Shown here: in pieces, positions 34,576 to 44,603 of the stretch
Layout of the letters: the number at the start of each line of letters is the position of its first letter
Numbering within the stretch: position 1 is the first letter of the stretch
Assembly: GCF_003363435.1 (NCBI RefSeq)
Contig: NZ_QRCT01000013.1
Span: 62,001-126,000, forward strand
DNA: 64,000 nt
Source: Anaerosacchariphilus polymeriproducens
GTDB taxonomy: Bacteria > Bacillota > Clostridia > Lachnospirales > Lachnospiraceae
Direction of reading: 5' to 3'
Made by a program: the position numbers and the translations under genes
The notes under the pieces: model-generated
What the model saw: the letters and a program-made list of their open reading frames with translations, nothing else
Told to the model about the DNA's origin: nothing
The model's database searches: none

Positions 34576-36226
34576 AGCAACTACCTCCAATAAATTCCCT
34601 TACAATGGAATTTTGGGGAATTGACTCACTTGGTATCGACACAAAATAATCTAAAAATTTAAGTAAACGAATCGCTTCATTATATTCCTGCTCATCCGGT
34701 TCAATCCCAAATAGTAATGGATCTGCATATAATTTAAGAACTGCCAGCTCATAAATTAGTGCGGAATTAATCATGATATCAGCTTGCTCTTGAAATGGAA
34801 AAATATGCCTTTCCTCACCACGTCTGACAGACTTCCACATAGACAATGTCTCTTTCGCTGAAGTTCCACGAGTTCTTGCATCTCTGACAATTCTTCGTAT
34901 CAATCTAACATCAGTCGTAGGGATACGGTTATGTTCATCAATGTTTAATTGAGTCAGCGCACTAATATAAATTTTAAATTTACTTTCTTTTGGTAGTTCA
35001 TAAGAAAGACTATCATTTAATCCATGAATCCCTTCAATCACTAAAATATCATCTTTTCCAAGTTGTAGACATCTGCCTTTCATTTCTCTTTTTCCCGTTT
35101 CAAAAGAAAATTGTGGTATTTCTACACATTCACCTGCTAATAGAGCCAGCATATCTTTATTAAACCGCTCTATATCTAAAGCTTCTAAACATTCAAAATC
35201 ACGTTCTCCATGTTCATCCAGCGGTATTTGATCACGATCCAAATAATAATTATCAATTGGAATCGGATGTGGTTTGAGACCCTGCGCCATTAATTGAATA
35301 GATAAACGATGGGAAAATGTTGTTTTTCCGGATGATGATGGACCAGCAATCATAATCAATTTCTTATCAGGATGCTGTATTATCTTTTCTACAATTCCAG
35401 CAATTTTCTTTTCAAATAAAGCTTCTTGTATCAAAATACAATTCTTAATGCTTCCATCGGCTACTTTATCATTCAAAGCACCGACGGTATCGATACCAAT
35501 CATCTCTCCCCATTTAGTCGATTCTTTTAATACTTGAAATAGTTTTTTTGGAGGCTGAAATCCTGAAATTTCAGTTCCTCCATCCTGATCTGGAAATTGT
35601 AGTACAAAACCCTCATCAAACAAACATAAGTCAAAATTTTTAAGGTATCCTGTACTAGGAACCATATATCCATAATAATAATCTTCAAATTTTTCAATAC
35701 TATAAATGTTTACATTCGAAACTAAACGATATTTAAATAAGCGTTCCTTATCATGCATACCATATTCACCGAATTTTTCAATTGCCTCATTCGAATTTAA
35801 TGTTTTTTTGTGAATTGGAATATCTCTTTCAACTAACTCTTTCATACGATTCTTGAGCTTTTTCAATAGTTCTTCATTAATTTTTATATCACCTGTCACT
35901 TTACAATAATACCCATTATCCAAATGATACAGAACTCTAACCTTTTTTAATTTACTAACATCTACCACATCATAAAAGGATTTTAGCATCAACAAAGTAG
36001 CACTTCTTTTGTATGCTTTATTTCCGGCACTTTCTTTTGTTGTAACAAAACTTATATGGCATTCATGTTGTACAGTCTTATGTAATTCCTGTAATTTATT
36101 ATCAACCATTGCAAGTGCAATTTCATTTTGAAATTTATTTTGAAACTCTTTTGCAATCTTTAAAAAAGTAGTCCCTGTCGGATACTCCCTCTCTTCCTCA
36201 CCTACATAAACTTTTACTGCTTCCAT
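34565..36226 (-). CDS. Nucleoside kinase with TGS and uridine-kinase domains
   Basis: A 553-residue protein with an N-terminal TGS-like domain (1 to about 60), a middle part similar to the second domain of threonyl-tRNA synthetase, and a C-terminal uridine-kinase/phosphoribulokinase-type P-loop domain (GPSSSGKTTFS near residue 295, then IPIDNYYLDRDQIP). The kinase domain is complete (VIEGIHGLND, RLIRRIVRDARTRG). The family is common in Clostridia and is annotated as nucleoside kinase; its preferred substrate is not known. It lies 15 bases after the Nif3-like gene in the dgt-dnaG-rpoD-trmK block. Confidence 0.9.
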   Translation of the reverse strand: MEAVKVYVGEEEREYPTGTTFLKIAKEFQNKFQNEIALAMVDNKLQELHKTVQHECHISFVTTKESAGNKAYKRSATLLMLKSFYDVVDVSKLKKVRVLYHLDNGYYCKVTGDIKINEELLKKLKNRMKELVERDIPIHKKTLNSNEAIEKFGEYGMHDKERLFKYRLVSNVNIYSIEKFEDYYYGYMVPSTGYLKNFDLCLFDEGFVLQFPDQDGGTEISGFQPPKKLFQVLKESTKWGEMIGIDTVGALNDKVADGSIKNCILIQEALFEKKIAGIVEKIIQHPDKKLIMIAGPSSSGKTTFSHRLSIQLMAQGLKPHPIPIDNYYLDRDQIPLDEHGERDFECLEALDIERFNKDMLALLAGECVEIPQFSFETGKREMKGRCLQLGKDDILVIEGIHGLNDSLSYELPKESKFKIYISALTQLNIDEHNRIPTTDVRLIRRIVRDARTRGTSAKETLSMWKSVRRGEERHIFPFQEQADIMINSALIYELAVLKLYADPLLFGIEPDEQEYNEAIRLLKFLDYFVSIPSESIPQNSIVREFIGGSCFKV

Positions 36227-36241
36227 GCCAATCTCTCCTTT

Positions 36242-37027
36242 TCAAATAATTTGAAACGGATTTTGAATCCGCGCACAAGTTACTGTTACATTATCTGTCA
36301 AATTCTGCTCTAGATATTTCTTCATATATGGGATAAAAATATATTCAATTCCGTAGTGTCCTGCATCAATGATGCTTAGTCCTCTTGCAACTGCATCTAT
36401 TCCATCATGATGATCAATATCTCCGGTAATCAGTACATCTGCTTTCTTCTCTAACGCATGAGGAATCATACTTTTTCCTGAACCTGGTGAAATAGCTATT
36501 TTATTTACTTTTTTCTCTAAATCTCCAAATACTTTTACCGAATCAATTTGAAATTTTTCCTTGACCAGACTACAACATTCTTTTAATGAGACCGTTTTAC
36601 TTAAATGACCGACTCTGCCGAACCCTTCTACATTTTGCTCAGATTGGTAAGTGATTTCCAGAATATCTTCTTTCTCAATGCCTAAATAATCTATCGCCAA
36701 ATCTGCCATACCTTTTATATCAAAATTAGTATGCATCGCATAATAATTAATATTGCTTTGTATTAAACGAATGATTCTTCTTCCGATAAAGTCATTGGCA
36801 ACAACTTTTTTCATTCCTTGAAATATTAGAGGATGATGCGTTAACAGCATATCTGCATTTTGTTGAATTGCCTCTTCGATCACTTCATCTGTAGCATCTA
36901 AAGCTATATGAATCTTATGAATCGGATTCTTTTTATCGCCAATCAACAAACCAACATTATCCCATGAACTTGCATATTCTAAAGGTGAATGTTCCTCTAA
37001 GATTTTTATAATGTCACTACATAGCAT
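36242..37027 (-). CDS. Nif3-like dinuclear metal-centre protein
   Basis: A 261-residue member of the Nif3/YqfO family, which forms a hexameric ring with a two-metal site. The N-terminal metal motif is LLTHHPLIFQGMK and the C-terminal one is DAGHYGIEY; HTNFD provides a further ligand. The short form lacks the PII-like insert seen in Bacillus YqfO. The family is often labelled GTP cyclohydrolase I type 2, but this activity is not general. It is placed after trmK, as in many Firmicutes. Confidence 0.93.
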   Translation of the reverse strand: MLCSDIIKILEEHSPLEYASSWDNVGLLIGDKKNPIHKIHIALDATDEVIEEAIQQNADMLLTHHPLIFQGMKKVVANDFIGRRIIRLIQSNINYYAMHTNFDIKGMADLAIDYLGIEKEDILEITYQSEQNVEGFGRVGHLSKTVSLKECCSLVKEKFQIDSVKVFGDLEKKVNKIAISPGSGKSMIPHALEKKADVLITGDIDHHDGIDAVARGLSIIDAGHYGIEYIFIPYMKKYLEQNLTDNVTVTCARIQNPFQII

Positions 37028-37059
37028 TGTATCTCACCCTCTCTTATATTATTATGTCG

Positions 37060-37752
37060 TCAATCAATTATGGTTAATGCCAGGTTATTATATTCCAATT
37101 TTTCTTCAATTTCATTTAATCGTTCTATAGATGAGGATGTATTCTTTTCTAATAAATTATACTTTATTTTAAGATACTGTACCTGTTCTTTTAATAAAAA
37201 CTCTTTCAGCACCGGATCCTTATTTTCTAAAAGCTGCTTACCATATTTTAAATATACGGGAGATAACGTTTCCATAGCTCCTTTTATTGCTTTTATAATC
37301 GTATAGAACTTACCATCTTCTTGAAGAAATTTTTCTTCAAGAATCCGGTACCCATTCTCTTGCAAATATTGTCGGACTTGAAAAATTTCTGATTGTGGCT
37401 GTAAAATAAATTCTTGAAAAGAACTTAATACTTGTTTCCCTTCATCCAATATTTTTATGACAAGTCCTCCACCCATACCGGCAATAATGAGGGTATCCCC
37501 CTCATTATCCTTCAGGGCTTTCACACCATCTGATTGACGTGTCTGTATGTAGGATTCTAATCCATATTCTAATATATGTCCTTTTGCTCTTTCTAAAGGG
37601 CCTTTATTAATATCCATAGCTATTGCACTTGGTATTCTCATTTTTCTTACTAAATAAATCGGAATATATCCATGGTCTGTCCCAACATCGACCACACGAT
37701 TCCCATTGGTTACCATATTGGCAACAGCCGATAACCTCTTCGATAACCGCAT
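37060..37752 (-). CDS. trmK: tRNA (adenine22-N1)-methyltransferase
   Basis: A 230-residue SAM-dependent methyltransferase that makes m1A22 in tRNA. Motif I reads VVDVGTDHGYIPIYLV and motif IV NEGDTLIIAGMGGGLV; the C-terminal coiled-coil (about 170-225) is typical of TrmK. It lies between rpoD and the Nif3-like gene, its standard position in Firmicutes. Confidence 0.94.
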   Translation of the reverse strand: MRLSKRLSAVANMVTNGNRVVDVGTDHGYIPIYLVRKMRIPSAIAMDINKGPLERAKGHILEYGLESYIQTRQSDGVKALKDNEGDTLIIAGMGGGLVIKILDEGKQVLSSFQEFILQPQSEIFQVRQYLQENGYRILEEKFLQEDGKFYTIIKAIKGAMETLSPVYLKYGKQLLENKDPVLKEFLLKEQVQYLKIKYNLLEKNTSSSIERLNEIEEKLEYNNLALTIID

Positions 37753-37762
37753 ATATTACCAC

Positions 37763-38863
37763 CTAGTCCAAATAATCTTTTAATTTTCTGCTTCTGCTTG
37801 GATGACGTAGTTTTCTTAAAGCCTTCGCCTCGATTTGACGAATACGTTCTCTTGTTACATTAAATTCTCTTCCAACTTCTTCCAGTGTACGAGCGCGACC
37901 ATCATCTAACCCAAAACGTAATCTTAGAACTTTTTGTTCTCTTTCTGTCAGGGTTCCTAATACTTCTACTAATTGTTCTTTTAATAATGTAAATGCAGCT
38001 GCATCAGCTGGTACGGGTACATTATCATCTTGAATAAAATCTCCTAAATGACTGTCTTCTTCTTCTCCAATTGGCGTTTCCAAAGAAACTGGTTCTTGAG
38101 AAATTTTTAAAATTTCACGCACTCTTTCTACCGGCATATTCATTTCTTCTGCAATTTCTTCCGGAATTGGTTCTCTTCCTAATTCTTGCAATAATTGCCT
38201 TGAAACACGTATTAATTTATTAATTGTTTCCACCATATGCACTGGAATACGTATCGTCCTGGCCTGATCTGCAATTGCTCTTGTAATAGCCTGACGTATC
38301 CACCATGTAGCATAAGTACTGAACTTATAACCTTTTCTATAATCAAATTTTTCTACAGCCTTAATTAATCCAAGATTTCCTTCTTGAATCAAATCTAAAA
38401 AGAGCATTCCTCTACCAACATATCTTTTTGCGATACTAACAACTAAACGGAGATTGGCTTCAGCCAAACGTTTTTTCGCTTCCGCATCTCCAATTTCCAT
38501 TCTTTTGGCTAAATCTATTTCTTCTTCGGCGCTTAATAATGGTACTTTACCTATCTCTTTTAAATACATACGAACAGGATCTTCAATACTGATACCATCC
38601 GGAACTGACAGATCAATTTTTTCTACATCTACCTCGTCCTCATCATCAATAATGATTTCTTCTTCTTCATCTTCTGTGATTCTTAGTACATCGATATTTT
38701 TTGTTTCTAAAAATTCTAATATTTTCTCAAATTGATCTACATCTAATTCAATATCATGAAAAAAGTCATTGATTTCTTGATATTCTAATACATTTTTCTT
38801 TTTCTTTGCCAATGCCAGAAGCGCCGCCAGCTTCTCTTCAAACTTTTCTACATTTTCTACCAT
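37763..38863 (-). CDS. rpoD: Primary RNA polymerase sigma factor SigA/RpoD
   Basis: A 366-residue sigma-70 group 1 factor. Region 1.2 starts [11 protein letters not shown], region 2 has [19 protein letters not shown] and [14 protein letters not shown], and region 4.2 ends with [20 protein letters not shown]. An acidic stretch ([18 protein letters not shown]) forms the short region 1.1 tail. The ATG at 38863 is better spaced from the AGGATGG ribosome site than one four codons upstream. It follows dnaG, giving the usual dnaG-rpoD pair. Confidence 0.97.
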   Translation of the reverse strand: MVENVEKFEEKLAALLALAKKKKNVLEYQEINDFFHDIELDVDQFEKILEFLETKNIDVLRITEDEEEEIIIDDEDEVDVEKIDLSVPDGISIEDPVRMYLKEIGKVPLLSAEEEIDLAKRMEIGDAEAKKRLAEANLRLVVSIAKRYVGRGMLFLDLIQEGNLGLIKAVEKFDYRKGYKFSTYATWWIRQAITRAIADQARTIRIPVHMVETINKLIRVSRQLLQELGREPIPEEIAEEMNMPVERVREILKISQEPVSLETPIGEEEDSHLGDFIQDDNVPVPADAAAFTLLKEQLVEVLGTLTEREQKVLRLRFGLDDGRARTLEEVGREFNVTRERIRQIEAKALRKLRHPSRSRKLKDYLD

Positions 38864-38902
38864 TTCTATTTCCATCCTTCCATAGTTGTTTATATTTTGT
38901 CC

Positions 38903-40684
38903 TTAATCAAAAGAAATATGCAACTTCTCTAATTCCTGCAAAATACGCTTGTCCTCAACTAAGTTTTGTAATCCCTGTATATCTGTTGGATCTAAACTTC
39001 TTGATGCCGCCTGAATGCTATTTTGCTTAATACGACAAATGGTTTCCTTTAGTGCTTTATCCTTTTCTTCTTTTGTCTCTACTTCATTCAAAACTGCATT
39101 AAAAAGTGCTGCAACATCTCTAGCCTGATCATCATCTGCAAACTTACTTATGATCTGAGCGGGATTCAATTGATTTTTATCTAGCTGCTCATATAATAAA
39201 TCAGCAACATTCTCATATAATTCTTCCGTATAGTCCTTAGGTCTGATATATTTTTTGACTTTATCATAAAGTTCCGGATATTCTATCAACCAAGTCAGTA
39301 ACAATTTTTGAGACTGCTTCATACCATCCTTCATTTTGCGCTGCTGTTTTGAATCGTTAGTATTCCTTTCTCTTGGAGCAAAACCTTCTCCTAATTGTGC
39401 TCCATATTTATTCACTAATTTTCTTAAATTATCAAAACCTATTTGATATTTTGAAGCGATCGATTCAATATAATTGTTTCGCTCGATCTCTTCCGAAAAT
39501 TCAAGCAGCTTTTTAGCAACTTCCTGAAAAAACTTTGTTTTTCCTTCCGGATCTTTTAAATCATATCCCTTTTCGATAATACCAATCTCATATAAAAAAC
39601 TGTTCTTGGCATTATCAATTCTTTCCTGGAAAGCTTGTGCACCAAGATTTTTAATAAACTCATCCGGATCCTTATAAGGATGCATTTGAATCACTTTTAC
39701 TGATAAGCCTGCCTCTTTACAAATAGGAATCGCCCGCAGTGCTGCCTTTTGTCCTGCCTCATCATTATCATAAGTAAGAAGGACTTCTTGCGTGTAACGT
39801 TTTATCAGATTGGATTGACCAATCGTAAATGCAGTTCCCAATGATGCCACCGCATTATTAAATCCTGCCTGATGAAGAGCAATTACATCCATATAACCTT
39901 CACAAATTAAAATATTAGGTTTTCTAGATATCCTTGCAATATTTAATCCATACAGATTGCGGCTCTTATCAAACACTTTTGTCTCAGGAGAATTTAGATA
40001 TTTTGGCATACCTTCCCCCATGACTCGTCCACCGAAACCTATGACTCGATTATTTACATCCATAATAGGAAATATTACACGATTCCAAAATTTATCGTAA
40101 ATTCCTTTTTTTTCATCAAGGTTAAAAAGACCTGATTCTTTTAAAACTTGATCCGAATAACCTTTTTTCTTCATATACTGATAAAGATCATTACTGTATT
40201 TATTGGCATAACCTATACCAAACTGCTTTATCGTATCTTCACTTAATTCACGTTTTTTTAAATATTGAATCGCTTGTTCTCCTGCTTTAGAACGTAATTG
40301 AAAGAAAAAGTATTTTGCAGCTTCTTTATTCATTTCTAAAACCAAATTTCTTAAATCAGACTGCTTTTTTGCCTCTTCTGTATATTCAATCTCCGGTAAA
40401 TGAATACCTGCCCGGTCCGCCAAAAATTTGACCGCTTCAGGAAAACTGTAATTTTCATATTCCATAATGAATGTAAACACATTCCCACCTGCTCCACAGC
40501 CAAAGCAATAATACATCTGCTTACTGGGTGTTACAGAAAAAGATGGGGATTTCTCATTATGAAACGGACATAATCCAAAATAAGTACTACCCCGTTTTTT
40601 GAGTTTCACATATCCTGATATGACATCTACAATATCGTTTCTCATTCGTATTTCTTCGATTAATTCTTCTGAATAATATGCCAT
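38903..40684 (-). CDS. dnaG: DNA primase
   Basis: A 593-residue primase that makes RNA primers at the fork. The zinc-binding domain has C39, H42, C60 and C63 (CPFHNEKSPSF and CFGCGAGG). The TOPRIM core has LICEGYMDVIAL with the catalytic glutamate and the metal-binding TYDNDEAG. The C-terminal helicase-interaction domain starts near residue 435. The ATG at 40684 sits 8 bases after GGAGG; the upstream in-frame codon lies before that site. Confidence 0.97.
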   Translation of the reverse strand: MAYYSEELIEEIRMRNDIVDVISGYVKLKKRGSTYFGLCPFHNEKSPSFSVTPSKQMYYCFGCGAGGNVFTFIMEYENYSFPEAVKFLADRAGIHLPEIEYTEEAKKQSDLRNLVLEMNKEAAKYFFFQLRSKAGEQAIQYLKKRELSEDTIKQFGIGYANKYSNDLYQYMKKKGYSDQVLKESGLFNLDEKKGIYDKFWNRVIFPIMDVNNRVIGFGGRVMGEGMPKYLNSPETKVFDKSRNLYGLNIARISRKPNILICEGYMDVIALHQAGFNNAVASLGTAFTIGQSNLIKRYTQEVLLTYDNDEAGQKAALRAIPICKEAGLSVKVIQMHPYKDPDEFIKNLGAQAFQERIDNAKNSFLYEIGIIEKGYDLKDPEGKTKFFQEVAKKLLEFSEEIERNNYIESIASKYQIGFDNLRKLVNKYGAQLGEGFAPRERNTNDSKQQRKMKDGMKQSQKLLLTWLIEYPELYDKVKKYIRPKDYTEELYENVADLLYEQLDKNQLNPAQIISKFADDDQARDVAALFNAVLNEVETKEEKDKALKETICRIKQNSIQAASRSLDPTDIQGLQNLVEDKRILQELEKLHISFD

Positions 40685-40740
40685 ATTTTTTGCCTCCATA
40701 CTAGAATATTCGACAAGAAATATTGATTTCCTTTATTTTT

Positions 40741-41748
40741 TTAATATTTCCACGAATTTGGTATAAAAAATTCTTTGAACTTAGCAATTGCATATTGATC
40801 AGTCATACCCGCTATATAATCACATATGACCCTTTCAGGTCTCTCTTCTTCTTTTTCTATCATATCTAAATACTGCTCTGGTAGTTTCTCCAAATGCTTT
40901 ACATAATAATCAAACAAGTCCAATAATAATTGAATGGCCTTATTTTCATCACTTTTTGCTACCGGATTAATATACACATGTTCGAACATAAATTTGCGCA
41001 GATCTTTCATTGCTTTTTCAATATGATAAGACATTACGATCTCATTTTTACCACTACTATTAGAAATAATATCGTGAATTAATGTATTCAATCTTTCTCT
41101 TGTGGAATTTCCGAGTATCAGTCGATATTCTTTCGGGATCTCCTCTTCTGATAAAATCTTCCCTCTTATCGCATCATCAATATCATGATTAATGTAAGCA
41201 ATTTTATCTGACAATCTGACAATTTTCCCTTCCAATGTACTTGGCATATTACTGGTAGGATGATTTAAAATTCCGTCCCGTACCTCCCAAGTCAAATTGA
41301 GGCCCTGTCCTTGTTTCTCTAGTCTTTCAATGATCCTTAAACTCTGTTCGTTATGTCTGAAACCTCCAATACAAACATCGTTTAAAGCTCTTTCCCCAGC
41401 ATGTCCAAATGGAGTATGTCCTAAGTCATGACCAAGTGCTATCGCTTCAGCCAAATCTTCATTCAACCTTAATGCTTTGGCTATTGTTCTTGCATTCTGA
41501 GAAACTTCAAGAGTATGTGTCAATCTTGTCCGATAATGATCTCCCTGAGGAGTCAAAAAAACCTGTGTTTTATGCTTTAACCTTCTAAATGATTTACTAT
41601 GAATAATTCTATCTCTGTCTCGTTGATAAACCGGTCTGATATCACACTGCTCTTCAAAACGATCACGTCCTTTAGAATTTTTGCTAAAAGAAGCGAATTC
41701 ACTTAAGTATTCCATTTCCCACATTTCAGTTGTTTCTCGAATCGTCAT
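40741..41748 (-). CDS. dgt: Deoxyguanosinetriphosphate triphosphohydrolase-like protein
   Basis: A 335-residue HD-domain enzyme expected to hydrolyse dNTPs to deoxynucleosides and triphosphate. The metal motif is seen in RTRLTHTLEVSQNARTIA and LGHDLGHTPFGHAGE, and the third ligand region in LSDKIAYINHDIDDA. The start at 41748 is used because AAGGAGG lies before it. Its position before dnaG is frequent in Clostridia. Confidence 0.94.
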   Translation of the reverse strand: MTIRETTEMWEMEYLSEFASFSKNSKGRDRFEEQCDIRPVYQRDRDRIIHSKSFRRLKHKTQVFLTPQGDHYRTRLTHTLEVSQNARTIAKALRLNEDLAEAIALGHDLGHTPFGHAGERALNDVCIGGFRHNEQSLRIIERLEKQGQGLNLTWEVRDGILNHPTSNMPSTLEGKIVRLSDKIAYINHDIDDAIRGKILSEEEIPKEYRLILGNSTRERLNTLIHDIISNSSGKNEIVMSYHIEKAMKDLRKFMFEHVYINPVAKSDENKAIQLLLDLFDYYVKHLEKLPEQYLDMIEKEEERPERVICDYIAGMTDQYAIAKFKEFFIPNSWKY

Positions 41749-41857
41749 ATCTATATACTTCCTCCTTCGAACCTGCTGTGTTCTCAATTTACTCTCTATT
41801 TTATATATTCTATGTTAATTGTAAGATTCCTTTATTTTAGATGAAATAAAATGATTC

Positions 41858-41886
41858 TTGACTTCTTAATCATGTAATGATAATGT
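41858..41886 (+). promoter_or_regulatory. Predicted promoter for the tandem lipoprotein genes
   Basis: TTGACT, a 17-base spacer and TAATGT occur 78 bases before the first lipoprotein ATG. The -35 box is close to consensus; the -10 box is moderate. Confidence 0.5.
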
Positions 41887-41964
41887 TTTGTATGTTGCTT
41901 TTTGGCAATTATTGTTAAATATGTTGAGGAGCTACTTAAACTAATATTTTATGAGGAGAGAAAA

Positions 41965-43230
41965 ATGAAAAACAAAATTTTATTTGCAATGCTTTGCATT
42001 GCCGTACTTACTACCGGCTGTAACGGTTCAAAGAAAGAGATTGAAACTAGCAGCCAGACAAAGGATTCTACTTCCAGCCAAACAAAGGATTCTACCGTGA
42101 AAGAAAACAGCTTAGAAAACACCAAACCAAACACACCTGTAAAACCATCCCCTGAATTGTCCGATGACATCTACAGTTTTAAATTCCAATACAATAATAC
42201 TGTCTATTCTTTACCGGCAGCCTACTCTGATTTTGTTGCAAATTCATGGAAATGCGAAGAAGAATATACCAATGCAAAAGTGAAGCCTGACCTGAACGAC
42301 ATATCAACCCCTTTAATAAATAGCAATTCAGAAACTCGTTTATTTGCTTTCCTAAGTAATTTTGGTAATAGTGTAGATACCATTGATAATTGCCATGTAA
42401 GTAGTATCATAATAAGATCTGATATGTTTGACAGTTCGGATACCATTTACTTACCGGGTAATATTCAATTTAACAAATCGACAGCAGATGATATCAAAAA
42501 AGCTTATGGAACACCTTCTTCCGTTTTTGAAGGTTCCAGATATACAAAATATACTTATACTTACGATGTACTTTCATACGTAGATCTTTATATCGATTCT
42601 ACAACAAAAACACTTTCAGAAATAAAAATTGATAATCCTGTAGCTCCAGACAATATAGTAAAAAAACCAGTAAGCACAGAAACACCGGAATCTGTAAGTG
42701 CTTATACCGCACCAAAAGCACAAAGCGATGACTTTAGTGATTACATTTGTAATTATGCAGGAGACCTTTATCAATTACCTGCTCCTGTATCAGCTTTTAT
42801 TAAAAATGGATGGGAAATTGATACTACAAACACTGATTCATCTGACCCAATAGAATGCACCAATTCTAGCGTAAACGCACATGATAGGGGTTGGGTTGAA
42901 TTAAAACGAGATAATAAAGTGATTCGTGCACGAGTATTTAATAGCACCGATAATGCAGTCACTATTGAAAATAGTACCATTACCATGCTTTCATCTGATA
43001 CAAGTGATTTAGATTCAACAATCCCTTTTACTGTTTCTAAAAATATCACATTAGGTAAAAGCAAAGATGAATTAACGAAAGCACTTCAAGGTTTAAATCA
43101 TGAAATGGATGACCGTTTCTGCTATCTATATGCAACAAATGGGAATGAATACGATCGTTACATATTTATTTTAGATACAGAAACAAAAACAATTGATAAA
43201 ATTGAAATTGACCTTGATGAAGCTGACTAA
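41965..43230 (+). CDS. Lipoprotein with duplicated unknown domain, copy 1
   Basis: I do not recognise a named family for this 421-residue protein. It has a lipoprotein signal peptide with the lipobox LTTGC (C19), so it should be anchored to the outer face of the membrane. A Ser/Thr-rich linker (to about 60) contains a repeated SSQTKDST segment. Two copies of one domain follow, joined by a YTAPK linker: the first begins DIYSFKFQYNNTVYSLPAAY, the second DFSDYICNYAGDLYQLPAPV. Both share a D-x-Y-x-F/N...Y-x-LP...F...W core. Start chosen at the ATG after GAGGAGAG; a longer upstream frame lacks a ribosome site. A paralogue follows 27 bases later. Confidence 0.85.
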   Translation: MKNKILFAMLCIAVLTTGCNGSKKEIETSSQTKDSTSSQTKDSTVKENSLENTKPNTPVKPSPELSDDIYSFKFQYNNTVYSLPAAYSDFVANSWKCEEEYTNAKVKPDLNDISTPLINSNSETRLFAFLSNFGNSVDTIDNCHVSSIIIRSDMFDSSDTIYLPGNIQFNKSTADDIKKAYGTPSSVFEGSRYTKYTYTYDVLSYVDLYIDSTTKTLSEIKIDNPVAPDNIVKKPVSTETPESVSAYTAPKAQSDDFSDYICNYAGDLYQLPAPVSAFIKNGWEIDTTNTDSSDPIECTNSSVNAHDRGWVELKRDNKVIRARVFNSTDNAVTIENSTITMLSSDTSDLDSTIPFTVSKNITLGKSKDELTKALQGLNHEMDDRFCYLYATNGNEYDRYIFILDTETKTIDKIEIDLDEAD

Positions 43231-43257
43231 ACATTAATCTAATGAAAGGGTTTATTT

Positions 43258-44502
43258 ATGAAAAAATTATTTATATCAACGCTTTGTATCATTGTATTTT
43301 TAATGGGATGTACAAAAAATAATAAATCTGACAACGTAACGAATACTAATATTTCTAATACTGCTACTCAAACAAATGATAACAAAAATACACAAGATGA
43401 AAAAAGTGTACCTTCATCAAATAATGCAAGAAGTACGGAAAAAGTTACGAAAGATATTTATACTTTCCAAATAAAAATAAATGATGATATTTATACTTTT
43501 CCAATGTCCTATGAATCTTTTTCCGAAAAAGGCTGGTCTTATGATTTAAAAGCAATATCTTCAAGTTATTCTCCAAATCAAACGTCCTCTTCTATTAAAT
43601 TTGTACATAATCAATACAAACTGTCGGCAGACTGTTGCTTGGGAAATTTATTGACCGATGTAGTACCCTGGGCTGATTGTTATATTTATGAATTTTCTAT
43701 AGATAGTGCTGATGTTTCAGATACGTCTGCCAAAATCACTCTTTCAGGGGATATTGAATTTGGAAAATCTAAACTTTCTGACATAAAAGCTGTTTATGGT
43801 GAACCTTCTTCAATAAATGAGATTGAAGATTTTTCTATACTCAAATATCATTTAGAATACTTTAGAGAAATAGAACTGACCATTGATAAAAAAACGGAAC
43901 TTCTAAAAGGGATAAGATTAATCAATTTTAATAAGCAAGAAAATATAGAGGAAAAAAATATATCTGCAGATGTACCCGCCATCGTCAAAAAATATACAGC
44001 ACCAAAAGAACTTGGCGATGATCTTGATTCTTTTGTTGTAGAATATGCTGGGAATTTGTATCAATTACCTGTTCCAGTTTCTGAACTTCTAAAGAATGGA
44101 TGGACCATAAAGGAAAAAACATCTGATTCTAAGGTCGCAGCAGGAAATACCGGATATATTGAATTAAGAAAAGATAATCAGACATTAGATGGTACCGTTA
44201 CAAATTTTTCTACTGAAGCTGCCACAATAGAAAATTGTTTTTTGAATAATGTGATAGGTTGGAATGCTTCTACTAATCTTCCAATTAAGATACAAAAAGG
44301 CATTACTCGAGATATGTCAGAAAAAGATTTAAGAAAAGCCTTATCTGATATTGATTTTAAAGAATCAGTATCCAGTAACTTAAAAACTTATTCCATTCAA
44401 AATACAAAGAGTTCTTTAGACGGAATACACATTTATGTAGATACTAACACAAAAAAAGTTTCAGGGATTGAAATTTCTAATTCGGAATTAAGTTACAACT
44501 AA
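43258..44502 (+). CDS. Lipoprotein with duplicated unknown domain, copy 2
   Basis: A 414-residue paralogue of the preceding protein, again with a lipobox (FLMGC, C18), an Asn/Ser/Thr-rich linker and two domain copies (DIYTFQIKINDDIYTF and SFVVEYAGNLYQLPVPVS) joined by a YTAPK linker. The second halves of the two proteins are more alike than the two halves within one protein, so the domain duplicated first and the whole gene later. Charged pairs and lack of cysteines suggest a stable extracytoplasmic beta-rich fold. The function is unknown; adjacent genes give no hint. A clear terminator follows. Confidence 0.85.
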   Translation: MKKLFISTLCIIVFLMGCTKNNKSDNVTNTNISNTATQTNDNKNTQDEKSVPSSNNARSTEKVTKDIYTFQIKINDDIYTFPMSYESFSEKGWSYDLKAISSSYSPNQTSSSIKFVHNQYKLSADCCLGNLLTDVVPWADCYIYEFSIDSADVSDTSAKITLSGDIEFGKSKLSDIKAVYGEPSSINEIEDFSILKYHLEYFREIELTIDKKTELLKGIRLINFNKQENIEEKNISADVPAIVKKYTAPKELGDDLDSFVVEYAGNLYQLPVPVSELLKNGWTIKEKTSDSKVAAGNTGYIELRKDNQTLDGTVTNFSTEAATIENCFLNNVIGWNASTNLPIKIQKGITRDMSEKDLRKALSDIDFKESVSSNLKTYSIQNTKSSLDGIHIYVDTNTKKVSGIEISNSELSYN

Positions 44503-44518
44503 ATAGTAGTTCCATAAT

Positions 44519-44583
44519 AATAGTGTGTGAATTATTATTCCATAATGATGTTGTTTACTGGATAATATTCACACGCTATTTTT
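44519..44583 (+). terminator. Terminator after the lipoprotein pair
   Basis: AATAGTGTGTGAATTATTAT pairs imperfectly with the complementary GATAATATTCACACGCTATT, followed by TTTTT. It also lies close to the convergent esterase gene end. Confidence 0.8.
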
Positions 44584-44603
44584 GTAAAACGAAAATGTTA
44601 TAT

